Assembly (NCBI GenBank): GCA_009602735.1
Contig: WELA01007809.1
Location: 439,794 to 484,861 of the forward strand
DNA: 45,068 bases
Reading direction: 5' to 3'
DNA from: Mesotaenium endlicherianum
Lineage: Eukaryota > Streptophyta > Zygnematophyceae > Zygnematales > Mesotaeniaceae
The notes below the pieces were generated by a model. It saw only the letters and a list, made by a program, of their open reading frames with translations, ran no database searches and had not been told where the DNA came from. Positions 1 through 9,082 of this stretch are shown here, in pieces. The position numbers were made by a program, and so were the translations under genes. Position 1 is the stretch's first letter. Every line of letters starts with the position of its first letter.

Positions 1-36
1 GGGGGGGGAGGCGTGCATGCATGCAAGTGTGCTTAC

Positions 37-283
37 ACTCTCCGCGGTGGTCCTTGACGGTGAAGGCCTCCGTCTTGGCGCCGCGCACCTGCATGCCCTC
101 CAGCTGTCCTGGCGCCACCTTGAGGCCCAGCCGGAACTTGCGGGAGCGGATCCAGCTGGAATTATCGGTGAACGTGAGCTCGCCAAGTGTGCCCACGCCG
201 TCCTTGAGCACCACCGCCACGTCGCCTGTCAGCAGCGGCCGCTTGCCGTCGCGCTCGCGCACAATTTGCGCCTCAAAGTCGTC
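37..283 (-). CDS. CBP60 family calmodulin-binding protein, exon 5 (partial gene)
   Basis: This is the most downstream CBP60 exon inside the window; the rest of the gene lies beyond the left edge. On the minus strand an acceptor ending GCCGCAG at 290-284 is followed by codons reading [20 protein letters not shown], then the family hallmarks [28 protein letters not shown] and [14 protein letters not shown]. The donor is T|GTAAGC with the intron starting at 36. From established knowledge, CBP60 proteins are plant-specific; several (the CBP60g/SARD1 type) are DNA-binding immune regulators and others bind calmodulin. The sequence here fits the general family but does not reveal the subfamily, because the C-terminal half is missing. 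Base composition is much more GC-rich than the flanking introns. Confidence 0.9.
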
Positions 284-692
284 CTGCGGCAAAACCAACA
301 AGCCAACCAGGTGACATACAAAGAACCAAAACCACAGTCAGAAAATGTGGATGGTATTACCATGAAACAAAGTATCGATGAACAAACAAACAAGCAAGAA
401 CAAGGATCAGGAAATGTGAAAGGAGGGCCAAGGCAATGATATCGGAACAACCAGAACAAGCGGGACAGGAGGTGACAGAAGGCGCCTGGTTAGGAGGCCG
501 CACATCCCAAAAACAACCACCTAAGAGCAACTATACCCCCATACAACTCTCATGACTGAATGGCCCGCCCACCCGCCCCTCAGCCCCGCACCACACCCAC
601 TCCCACCTCCGCCCAACTCCTCCTTGCCCATCCGCCCAGTCCCCCGCTCTCACTTGCGTGTGTATGCGCACCTTTACTTGCTCATGAGCCTN

Positions 693-892
693 CCACGACC
701 TCCAGCTTCGCGCTCGACTCGGGGCCCTCCGCGACGACGCGGCCCGAGGCCGAGTCGAGGAGCACCACGTGGATGGCGGAGCCGCCCTCGCCCTCCACCT
801 TGCTGCCCGTGAACAGCGGCAGCGCCAGCTTGCTGCGGAACTGCAGCCGCAGCTGGTGCGCGCTGGGGCCCCGGATCTGCTTCGGCGAGGAC
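693..892 (-). CDS. CBP60 family protein, exon 4
   Basis: Acceptor GTGGCAG at 899-893 is followed by a base that completes an Arg codon, then [37 protein letters not shown], and [12 protein letters not shown] up to [11 protein letters not shown]. This is the conserved N-terminal core of the CBP60 domain. The exon ends beside the single N at 692, so its donor cannot be placed. The segment that family members carry next (a VLEGDF-like stretch before the exon 5 sequence) is not visible between 284 and 691, so the N may stand for missing sequence. The splice phase matches exon 3: AG + G gives Arg. Confidence 0.88.
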
Positions 893-1020
893 CTGCCACG
901 GACGGAACGGAGCCACGCCCGCCATGCCGTGCCGTTCAGAGTGCCGTACCACACGCACCAGGCACACACGAACCCCGCTAACCCGCGCTACTGAGCGATC
1001 CGTCTATTGCGTCACCTCTG

Positions 1021-1394
1021 GGTGATTGCTACAGCCTTGCAGCAAAGAGGCACAGACATCTGTGCTGTGCTCAGGCAACACAATATGGTAACAGGTGTAC
1101 CCAAATCTGGTTTAGCCGGATGCATCTCGGCCACTCATCTCGAGCATTGCCCGTGAGTGCTTGCACCAACGTGGCAGCGGCACGCGATTCAACCCAGCGC
1201 ACCTCTAGGGGGGCGCTTGCAACAAAGTGGCAAGAGACACAAAAAGCGACCCAAAGGCATACCAACGCCTGATCGCTGACATCACATTTGGGTGCTTGCA
1301 ATGCCGTGGCAAGCACGCAATCGGACCAAAGCATCTCAACAAACCACTTCTCATCTCAAGCACTGCATCTGGGTGCTTGCAACGACAGGGCGAC
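1021..1394. repeat. Degenerate repeats around a GGTGCTTGCAA core
   Basis: Four or five diverged copies of a unit resembling GTGCTTGCAA, a few bases, then GTGGCAAG occur near 1021, 1153, 1208, 1290 and 1371. Two copies are preceded by similar leaders (CATCTCGAGCATTGC at about 1137 and CATCTCAAGCACTGC at about 1352). Spacing is irregular (roughly 55-130 bases), so this is an eroded tandem array rather than a clean satellite. Confidence 0.5.
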
Positions 1395-1926
1395 ACCGAT
1401 GTCCTGCCGACGATGACCTTCTACGGCTCGCTCAGCTTTATCCCATTCATCCTGTCCGGTGAACTTTTGCCCTTTCAAACAGTCTCCTCCACCCAGAACC
1501 CCAATGTACTGCGTACCGCGTCTCCCAGCCTGATCGATTAGGGTCCTGCACAGACGTGCCGACATACAGTGTCCGCATCGCTCTAAGTTTTACGCAAAAC
1601 AGCAGAGGCGTGGCACACATAGAATGGGGCAGGATATCTCTCAGCGCGAGTCACGGCATCGGAGACAAGACCGAAAGACGTCATTGCCCGTTAAGGTCGC
1701 CACAGGGCACGGCAGGTACACATGGACTGTATTGCTCTGCTCTCACTGCTCCCACAAATGACCGGCTGCGCACTCCTCCCCTCTCTGCTTTGGCTGGTGC
1801 CAGAGACACACGTCGTGCACCCCAACTTGAGGAGGCAGTTACCCGGCAGAGGCGCATGCACCCCTCACCCAATATGAGAAAGGGCCGAGGAAGTGGTTTC
1901 TTATGTAGTGTTCTTCTGATTTTCTT

Positions 1927-1976
1927 TTAGCGAGAGGGGTGAGGGGGAAAGAGGGGGGAGGAGAAAGGGGGGGTTT
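1927..1976 (+). repeat. G-rich polypurine tract
   Basis: About 50 bases are almost entirely A and G, with several runs of four or more G. The tract could form a G-quadruplex or triplex. It lies within CBP60 intron 3, so the C-rich strand would be the transcribed RNA. Confidence 0.6.
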
Positions 1977-2209
1977 TGTGTAAACAAGAATGACGAGACT
2001 TCCAGGGAGGGGTGGCGCTCGCAGGAACGGGAGCCTGTAGAAGCTTGATTTGGACTTGCTGAAAATTGCAAGCTACAAGGTCTCCCCGCACTCTGTTCCG
2101 AGTACCACTGCCTGCGATTCCTGTGATGCTGAAGTAAGACGGCCTCGGATAAGAACGCAGACCAGTCCTGCATGTGCAGGTGCACAGTATCCAGCCCAGC
2201 ACATGGCTT

Positions 2210-2245
2210 GTGTGTGTGTGTGTGCGTGTGGATGTGTGTGCCTGC
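2210..2245. repeat. (TG)n microsatellite, interrupted
   Basis: This is a short TG dinucleotide run with GCG and GGA interruptions, within CBP60 intron 3 close to exon 3. Confidence 0.85.
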
Positions 2246-2275
2246 ACGTCCGGGAAACATGATCGCAATGTATAC

Positions 2276-2340
2276 CTGGCCGGTAAGCCCTTTGCTGCAG
2301 GCACCAGTTTGGCCAGCGCACGCTCCACCTCTTCGCCAAC
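2276..2340 (-). CDS. CBP60 family protein, exon 3
   Basis: This small 65-nt exon reads VGEEVERALAKLVPAAKGLPA on the minus strand. It matches the family block RRVV.EEVERALAKL when joined to exon 2, which ends RRV. The acceptor is GGACAG (2346-2341) with a pyrimidine-rich lead, and the donor is CCAG|GTATAC at 2275. Phase 2 at the donor joins correctly to exon 4, giving GLPAR followed by SSPK. It is too short to stand out as an ORF and is called from family similarity and splice-phase continuity. Confidence 0.85.
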
Positions 2341-3140
2341 CTGTCCAGCAAGGGAAGAACGTGCAAGCCACGCGATGATACAAACAGATACTCTCGCTCT
2401 GCATCAAAGGGGCAATACCTTAGAGCTGGCGTAGCCCTATATGAATGGAAATCTGCCAATGATGACAGAAGGGCAAGAGAACCGACTCATTTACACGTTC
2501 TCACTATTCACAAGCAACGTGACAGCTCCAGACCACGAGTCAATCTGGTTATATGCTCTCCTGCCACCAGTTGGCCAATCAGCTCATCCAGTTGACGCCA
2601 AGGTGCACGCCACAACCACAAGCGACACACAATGTGCCAGAAGCAGAGTTGATTCTATTTTCTCCTATACAACTACAAGATGGCATGAGACATGCGTTTA
2701 CATGCAGACATGCATCCACCAGCAGTCATGCAATCTCATCACTGCTGCACTGCCACATTTCTGCTGTCCGTAGCCTTCCCAAGCTAAGCCTATCCTCTAC
2801 ATGGAGGAGTTCGCAAGCCAATTTGAGCATTTACACTAGCACATGAGCAAGTAAAGAGATCTCAAGAGTTAGGTCGCTGGCAAGTCCGATCATGTGCTCC
2901 TCTCTAAAACCCTAGAAGCAGCACAAAGGACAGGCTGCTGTATGGTTAACTCTTCAATCACTGTTAGAACGTGATAAACTTCCATGACTGGAACCTCTGG
3001 GGCAAGGTGGCAACCAGACCACTTGTAACAGCACGGAAGTACAAGAAGGCTAGCAGGTCTTGCAATAAGCTGTCACCAGCAAAAAAATTACATGGCCTTC
3101 AATTTCAGCAGTCTGAAATATCCCTGCTTTGTATTCTTAC

Positions 3141-3216
3141 CACTCTTCGCAGTAGTGGCTCTAGGGTCGAGCAGAGCTTCTGGAGACTGTCCAACTTGAC
3201 CGCCTCTACAATGACA
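3141..3216 (-). CDS. CBP60 family protein, exon 2
   Basis: This 76-nt exon reads [20 protein letters not shown] then LLRRV, the conserved helical N-terminal block of CBP60 proteins. The acceptor is GGTTGCAG (3224-3217) and the donor is AGAGTG|GTAAGA (3140). Its first base completes a Ser codon begun by the last two bases of exon 1. The 301-nt intron 1 and 800-nt intron 2 show no other coding signal. Confidence 0.88.
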
Positions 3217-3517
3217 CTGCAACCAGCCCCGGATATGACAAAATCAGATACAGCTAACCTCGTCATACATCCAGAAAATCCCAACATACTTCTGCCGCTG
3301 CATGACAGAAAATGCAATTCTCAACCATAAATAAGTACTTCAACAAGTGGAACCGAGATACTATAAGTTGCAGACCTAGACTACCAAATCACCATCTTCT
3401 TCAGTTAAGGTCATTACACACATATTTTCATAACAGACTAGTAACTTTTTCAGACAGGTGCAACTGCAACAACTGAACAATCAAAATGATATTGGTGAAA
3501 ACTGCAACGATACCGAC

Positions 3518-3609
3518 CTATTAAGACCGGGACCTCGCTGCCGCTTATCTTCGGGCTGACCATCTCTACTATCCTTCCCATCAAGAGGACGTTTCTCGGC
3601 CCGCTTCAT
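3518..3609 (-). CDS. CBP60 family protein, exon 1 with start codon
   Basis: The N-terminus reads MKRAEKRPLDGKDSRDG followed by a Lys/Arg/Gln/Glu-rich stretch ending RQRGPGLN. Family members start with a similar short basic leader (KR..LDG...ESKRPK) just before the SVIVEA block. I chose the ATG at 3609-3607 because it is the first ATG in this frame; the frame is open upstream to 3678 but only from a TTG. The donor AG|GTCGGT at 3517 gives the right phase (AG + T = Ser) into exon 2. The basic leader may act in nuclear targeting, which is inferred from the family. Confidence 0.82.
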
Positions 3610-4747
3610 CGGACTTTCTACCCTCTGAAAGCTTGTCGAAGCCAGTGGAGATGTCACAAAGCAGCCCTCGGGTTTCAAGAGTGGCCTGATGCAACTACGT
3701 GATCACTGCAAACACTAAGGATCGTCTCCAACGCGAACCAAGACGAAGGCTCTGCAGAAAATGTCTAGCTCTCAAGCACACTTAAGCCCTGAAGACCGAA
3801 CGTTGCCGGGGATTCTTAATCAAGCTTGAAACGGCAAGATTACTTGTCCAAAATTCAACGTTGTCTTACACTCTTCCAGACAGCGATGACCGGATCACTA
3901 CTTCTGCACAGTCTAAATTGTGAAACACGAAACACGAATCACGAATGGCTTCCAGCAGAATGCAAGTGGCTTGCAACCCTACCCAGGTCGAACTCCAGCT
4001 TCGGCTATGGAGGATCTCGACGAAGCCTTGGGGTGAAAAAACGTCCGGATGGATGCCCTTGACTATTAGCGCCAACGAGACACGAACGGCCTAGGATGTA
4101 CAAATGAGGTGCACCTGGACAGGGGAACAGACGTCAAACGCTGGGCTTAAACTACAGCTCAAGGGAGTTCAAGCCAGCTTAAACAGGCTCCTGCCTCAAA
4201 CCAGTTTTGACTCCGGGCGTTGACCATCGAAAGCCTTAGACTTCGCGTTTGCCAGCCGCGAACAGCTGGGAAGTGTGCGGAAGCATGCAGAAGTGCACCG
4301 ATCTGCAGTCTAGCGCAGTCTAACGCAAGTCTAGCACACGCTTTGAGCAGGTCTGGTCTGGAACGCAGTCGATCCTGGTCGATCCAAATCATCCTGCATT
4401 GTCCTGCATGATTTTGCTTGATTGTTCGTCACATATTCTCTGTCATGATGCCATTTGGAAGTATGATTGCTTAGTCACATTGGCAAGAACAAATAACAGT
4501 GCTTTAAAAGTGCTCCTGCGCGTGCGGACGTCGATGTCCGGCGATGCCAGCAGCCGTAATGATGGCAACGAGCTGCGACGAGCAAGCACAAATTTAAATT
4601 CCAAAAAAGTCAGTTTGAGGTCTTTAAGGCAAACGTCGGCCACTCAAAGGCTGCAAGTCGCTACCACAAGATAGTTACCGCCGCGGAATTTTGCGGCTTC
4701 CATGAACCTTCACCGCTGCATTGAGAATCTCCCTGGAACCTCCCACC
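3610..4747 (-). promoter_or_regulatory. Upstream region of the CBP60 gene
   Basis: About 1.1 kb 5' of the CBP60 start codon contains no supported gene. It should include the 5' UTR and proximal promoter, but I see no TATA box or initiator that I can defend. A three-unit 10-11-bp tandem repeat (GCAGTCTAGC type) sits at 4305-4335. The MULE starts at its distal end. Confidence 0.4.
4305..4335. repeat. Triple 10-11-bp tandem repeat
   Basis: Three adjacent units read GCAGTCTAGC, GCAGTCTAAC and GCAAGTCTAGC. It is a minor local duplication upstream of CBP60. Confidence 0.7.
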
Positions 4748-5169
4748 TTATCCAAAGGATAAAATATGAAATTAGCCCTCAGACGCGATTCTGAGCCAAA
4801 GTAGCCCTCAACCTTTCATTTAATTTAAAGTAGCCCTCGCGCATGTTAGCCCCAACAATGTCAAACCAAAGTGTCGGTTCCACCGTGAGAAGCAATTTCA
4901 CACGGAAACACCCCGACCATTTTTTCTCTACTTCAAAACAGCTTCAAAACCTCCAACCAAAACTTCCACTTGACGAACTGAAAGAAACACTGGTCGCGCG
5001 GGAAACAACTCAAAGTCTGTGTGAAATTTGTGATGCATGATATTTTGTGGCCCTTTGGTGCGAACAAACCTTCACTTTAATCCCGTCATCTTTATTTCAC
5101 CACCTGCCCAATCATGTCGTTCTAAGAAGTTCGGAAATTACGAACGTCCACCGTGTGCAAACTATGGAC

Positions 5170-5247
5170 ATCGGTTAAGGGGATAAGGATTTATGCGAGA
5201 ACAAAAGGAGTCGGCTAAGGAGATAACGAAGTATGCGTGGACGAAAG
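5170..5247 (+). repeat. Imperfect 40-bp direct repeat inside the MULE
   Basis: Two units, about 5170-5207 and 5210-5247, share the pattern TCGG(T/C)TAAGG(G/A)GATAA, a few bases, TATGCG and CGAAAG or CAAAAG. A TATATATAGG motif follows at about 5252, so this could be part of a captured promoter. That is inference only. Confidence 0.55.
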
Positions 5248-5595
5248 TAGGTATATATAGGGAAGAATGTGTGTCGATAAGAAAGTGAAGTGGTTCGGAG
5301 CTTAAAATTTGTGAGTGAAAATAATTTTGACCCGTTCAATTTTAGAATCTTTCAAGTGCATGCATGCAAGCACGATGCAAAAACAAACACAATTTTTCCT
5401 GCAACTGATTGGGGCATGTGCTCGGCGTGATAGCGTTTGTTTGAAGGTTTTAGACGCAGACGAGAAAAACTACCTTGTCAGATTAGGTCTCGTGTGAACT
5501 GGCTTCCAACGGGGTAACTGACAAGAAAAAGCCTAGACATGCGCGAGGGCTACTTTTGAATATATGAAAAGTTGAGGGCTAGTTTGGCTCAGATG

Positions 5596-5945
5596 CTGTA
5601 ACGATCCGCCACGTGGCCGGTTGCGGCGCGTGCGATAGGGCGCCAATCGCGACGGACTGCGATCGGAGGTGTCGGTTTGAATTGTATAAGTACAACTGGC
5701 GCGCGATCGTAGCACCTCAAGTTACCTTTTGGTTCGTATCGCTACAATCATTTTGTAGCGATACGAACGAAAAGGTAACTCGAGGTGCAATAATTGTAAC
5801 GATACGAACCAAAAGGTAACTTGAGGTGCTACGATCGCGCGCCAGTTGTACTTATACAATTCAAACCGACACCTCCGATCGCAGTCCGTCGCGATTGGCG
5901 CCCTATCGCACGCGCCGCAAGCGGCCACGTGGCGGATTGTTACAG
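5596..5945. mobile_element. 350-bp near-perfect palindromic (foldback) insertion
   Basis: The ends are CTGTAACGATCCGCCACGTG and, inverted, CTGTAACAATCCGCCACGTG. The two arms (about 5596-5745 and 5795-5945) are reverse complements with few mismatches. The centre (about 5718-5830) carries three copies of a GATACGAACCAAAAGGTAAC module in inverted and direct order. It splits the right TIR of the MULE: the intact left TIR reads through GGCTCAGAATCGCG in complement, whereas here GGCTCAGA and AATCGCG are separated. The boundary is ambiguous by a few bases and no clean TSD is seen. No coding capacity is evident. Confidence 0.75.
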
Positions 5946-5990
5946 AATCGCGTCTTTGAGGGCTAATTCCATATTTGACCCTTATCCAAA

Positions 5991-6514
5991 CAAAACAGCG
6001 ATCAATCCATGTCTTTGATCTCAAACCGTGCCTCCAAGTTCCAACACTTGCTATCAATGTCAACGTTAAGTGGCGTTCGGAATAATGACTATGACTATGA
6101 TCCGTTTGAGGTCGATACTTGTCTACATTATGCTTCAAGTTGTTTATTTGAAGTCAATGCAGGTCAATGTGAGGGCTCTAAATGCAGCTTAAGCTTGTTG
6201 TATGTTGCTCTTCAAAAACCTGGGGTGTCAGCCTTCGGGAGCATTTTATGTTGTATGTGGTACCAGCAACTTCCAAGTTCTAAGGACATTAAAAACTCCA
6301 CGATAATATTTGTTGGTACTTTTCGGTAATTTGCTCTTCACTCCTTTTCTCCTGCTGGCCTGATTTTGTGTTGGACCAAACAATTATTGTACAAAATGGA
6401 CATGAACTAATTATTGTGATTGTGATGCAATAAAGAATAACAAAGTACCACGCATAGTGCGTGCAAACTATACGAGGTTTTTCAAGCATCAGTGGTGCAT
6501 CGCAACAAGTGACC
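5991..6514. other. Unassigned intergenic stretch before element A
   Basis: About 520 bases lie between the MULE TSD and the element A TSD. A 106-codon open frame (6009-6329) has no recognisable motif, and I see no repeat or RNA gene. Nothing further can be supported. Confidence 0.5.
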
Positions 6515-6519
6515 GTACC

Positions 6520-7221
6520 AGTAATGAATAATATTCATTATAATCTATAATATTTAAATAAATTCAGCTTGCTGAACATTAGTTAATATACAGTCTGCTG
6601 GACTATATATAATTACCAGTTTAATGACTCAGCCGAGAGCAGCAGGCTGAAGTCAACTTAGGTCAGCTTGCTGACACATTCTTTGACAGCCAGCTGACTT
6701 CCGTACTCGGTAGCAGCAAACTGCCTAGATATGCATCTAAGGGTGATATGCTAGATGATTAGCCAGATGACATCCTTGAGATGGATGGCGATTCGGGATG
6801 ATAGAAGATGACGGTGGATTTGGTTAACCGAAGTCCTACCAACGTAGTTCACTCCCGGGTAGGCGGTGCCATCGCACTTGCCGTTGAACAGTAAACTCAT
6901 TCCAAGTACATATGCTAGACATTGCTCTCGAGTTCGGCATTCGCAAACAAGGCCAACTCTCTTATACTGCTTACTAAGAGATATCTGAATCCAAGGCAAG
7001 AAGCTATTGATACGCACTGTCTTCTAGCCTTGCTTATGTATGAGTTTACTGCTTGCAATATTGATGCTAGTAATTTAGCATCTGACTTGCAAGTATTGTC
7101 CCCTGCTAGTGTGTTGTTTTTTGCTGTTTAACCAATTAATAGAAAATATTCTAAAAATTATTCGCTGATATAAAATACTTCATTAATAGTAAATCGCCTA
7201 TTAATAAGTTGATTCATTCCA
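6520..7221 (+). repeat. Element A 5' LTR
   Basis: The 702-bp LTR starts AGTAATGAAT (a decayed TGTAATGAAT) and ends GATTCATTCCA. It shares the block order of the B, C and D LTRs: an AT-rich start, CAGC/GCTG-rich repeats, a conserved middle, and a TATAAAA motif near 7169-7176. Confidence 0.9.
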
Positions 7222-7222
7222 G

Positions 7223-7234
7223 TGGTATCAGAGC
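7223..7234 (+). promoter_or_regulatory. Element A primer-binding site (initiator tRNA-Met)
   Basis: TGGTATCAGAGC begins one base after the LTR. It is the exact complement of the 3' end expected for plant initiator tRNA-Met (established for many plant LTR elements). The younger copies carry TGGTATCGGAGC instead. Confidence 0.85.
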
Positions 7235-7256
7235 GGTTATCACACTCTTCTTGTAT

Positions 7257-8732
7257 GGTAAAACAAGATTTCAAACTAGCAAATTCCGAGTCATGGAGAA
7301 CCAGGATGACGAGAATGTCAAAAACCAGGCTGAAAGGCATGTAGCGGGAACCCGGACCTGTTCTGAAGCAGTGGCAGGACCTGCAGCTAGAGAGGCTGCA
7401 GATGAGGCAGTTGCTATTGCCGCAATCGCAGCACAGCAGGCTGAGGAGGAGAGAGTCAGATTAGAAGCCGAGCAATTAGCAAAAGCTGCTGAAGATGCAG
7501 AAAAGAGGGAAGGACAGCCAGCGGACAAGCGCACTGTCGAAGAACTTATCATAGACAGGGCCAATGTTCTGAACCCACCTCCTGCTGTACAACTCAATGT
7601 GCCTCTAGGTTACATTCGTGACCGACTAAATGCGGTAGAAATTGCGGCTGCAGGAGCGAGAGGGAATGGTGAGGACACTACTCAGCAAGGAAATGCTACT
7701 GCTGCTGCTGCATTTGTTGGGCTCCCACCTCAGAATGTAGATCTGAGAGCATTATTTATGCAAATGCAATTGCGAATGGCGAGCATGTATCAGTCTTAAC
7801 AGGAGGACAAAAGAATCATGATGTTCTTGCTGCGGGACAGAGACCAACTGGGTTCTCAAACCACTGGTGGTGGTGGCAGAGGGCCTAGTAAGCCTAAGCC
7901 AAAACCTCCCCAGGACTATGATCCTGAGGGTAACAGAAAGTATTACCTGATCAAGTTTCTCGCGGATGTTGAGCAGTGGCTGGAGAACTACCAAGAGCTG
8001 CAAGATTACAAGAAGATCAGGCACACTGGTGCTCTACTGAAAGGCAGTGCAGCAGTTTGGTGGCTGTATGGGAAAGGAGAGCATAAGGCTCAGCAACTCG
8101 GTGACCCTACTTGGGTAGAGTTTGTCGAGAAACTGCAATAGAAGTGTGATGTCATCAATCAGCAGGAGAAAGCTATCTATGCAATGATCTCTTTGACACT
8201 GAAGCAGATCACTTCAGTTGGTGAGATTGCTCAAAATTTCTAGGAGAACATGATGAAGCAGCCAGAGTTGCCAGAGCGGTATAGGATAGCATACTTTAGG
8301 TATGGCTTGAAATCCAAAGTCTCTGGTCATTTTGCTCAAAAGAAGTATGAGAAACTAGCTGACTTGATCCATGACGCTGATGCCGGGGATCAGCAGCAGT
8401 TCAATCACAAGCGCCAGAGTAATGCTTTGGTGTCTAAGATTGTCAAAAAGCCCCACGGTTCCTACAATCCAATTGGAGGAGACCAGGCTGAGGATGATCA
8501 AGGTGATGAGTACGAGTATGAGTATAATGCTATATAGTCTAGAGGGAGGAGTGGTTACTCTCGAGGTGGCTATGGAAGAGGTCGTGGTTGGACTAAGCCG
8601 AGACCAGCCTCAGCAAAATCTATGTGCTTCCATTGCCAGCAGTTGGGTCACTTCAGAGAGCAGTGTCCAGACAAGCACCTCCCAAAGGTCGAGAGAAAAG
8701 ACAAGCCTTTAAAAGACAGCAACAGTCAATAA
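7257..8732 (+). pseudogene. Element A gag, broken
   Basis: It is homologous along its length to the 492-aa gag of B: an Ala/Glu-rich N-terminus, the capsid region ([17 protein letters not shown]) and a knuckle reading CFHCQQLGHFREQC with the C-X2-C-X4-H-X4-C pattern. It is interrupted by in-frame stops, for example TAA after MASMYQS near 7797, TAG near 8139 and TAG near 8535. The slippery heptamer TTTAAAA is retained at 8708-8714. It cannot make full-length Gag. Confidence 0.9.
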
Positions 8733-8800
8733 TCCAGTCTACTGATTGTGAGGATGCTAGAGATAGTGAATCGTCACTAGCTGCCCTCGTAGCTGGTGAT

Positions 8801-9082
8801 ATGGGTCCTGCTGAACTAGATTCACTATGCATGCCTGACAAACAAATAAAGGAGACCATCAGCATTATAGACCTCTAGAGAGTGCACACTCTAGAGGATC
8901 TTGTTCCACCTGATGTCCAACATTTCTTTGCTAAGTCAGGAGAACAATGCGAAAGTCAGGAAAAGACAGTCCCCCCTATCCTACTGCATTGCAAGATTGC
9001 AGGTAGGAGGGTGGGGGCATTTGTTGACGGAGGGGCGTCACATACTTTTATCCATAAGGACTTAGTTAAGCGGCTAAGGCTG
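8801..9082 (+). pseudogene. Element A pol, 5' fragment (to protease)
   Basis: From [15 protein letters not shown] through the protease motif [12 protein letters not shown] to KRLRL, with a TAG near 8876. It is cut at 9082/9083 by element B; the continuation starts at 17902. The five bases GGCTG at 9078-9082 are repeated at 17902-17906 as the TSD of B. Confidence 0.92.

Larger units (their letters stand above)
893..2275 (-). other. CBP60 intron 3, 1.38 kb, repeat-rich
   Basis: This non-coding stretch lies between CBP60 exons 3 and 4. It holds a degenerate repeat series (1021-1394), a G-rich polypurine run (about 1930-1976) and a TG-rich microsatellite (2210-2245). Open frames here show no recognisable domain and are best read as chance. 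Confidence 0.7.
4757..5981. mobile_element. Non-autonomous MULE (Mutator-like) with 9-bp TSD
   Basis: The element is flanked by identical 9-bp duplications, TTATCCAAA, at 4748-4756 and 5982-5990. Its left end starts GGATAAAATATGAAATTAGC and its right end, read inverted, starts GGGTCAAATATGGAATTAGC. The terminal inverted repeats continue for about 95 bp (left 4757-4850; right about 5536-5591 plus 5946-5981) with ...GCCCTCA... blocks in common. The right repeat is split by the 350-bp palindrome. A 9-bp TSD with long TIRs beginning GG is the Mutator-superfamily signature (established knowledge). No transposase is encoded; the interior holds only short open frames and an imperfect 40-bp direct repeat. 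Confidence 0.8.

Noticed and set aside
229..459. Minus-strand 76-codon frame overlapping CBP60 exon 5
   Set aside because: Wrong frame relative to the conserved CBP60 protein, and it runs into the intron.
1071..1930. Open frames in CBP60 intron 3 as extra exons or a nested gene
   Set aside because: No family similarity, and exon 3 to exon 4 splicing is already in phase without them.
5596..5945. CRISPR-like or rRNA/tRNA structure in the palindrome
   Set aside because: There are no regular repeat-spacer units and no tRNA or rRNA signature; the plant context also argues against CRISPR.
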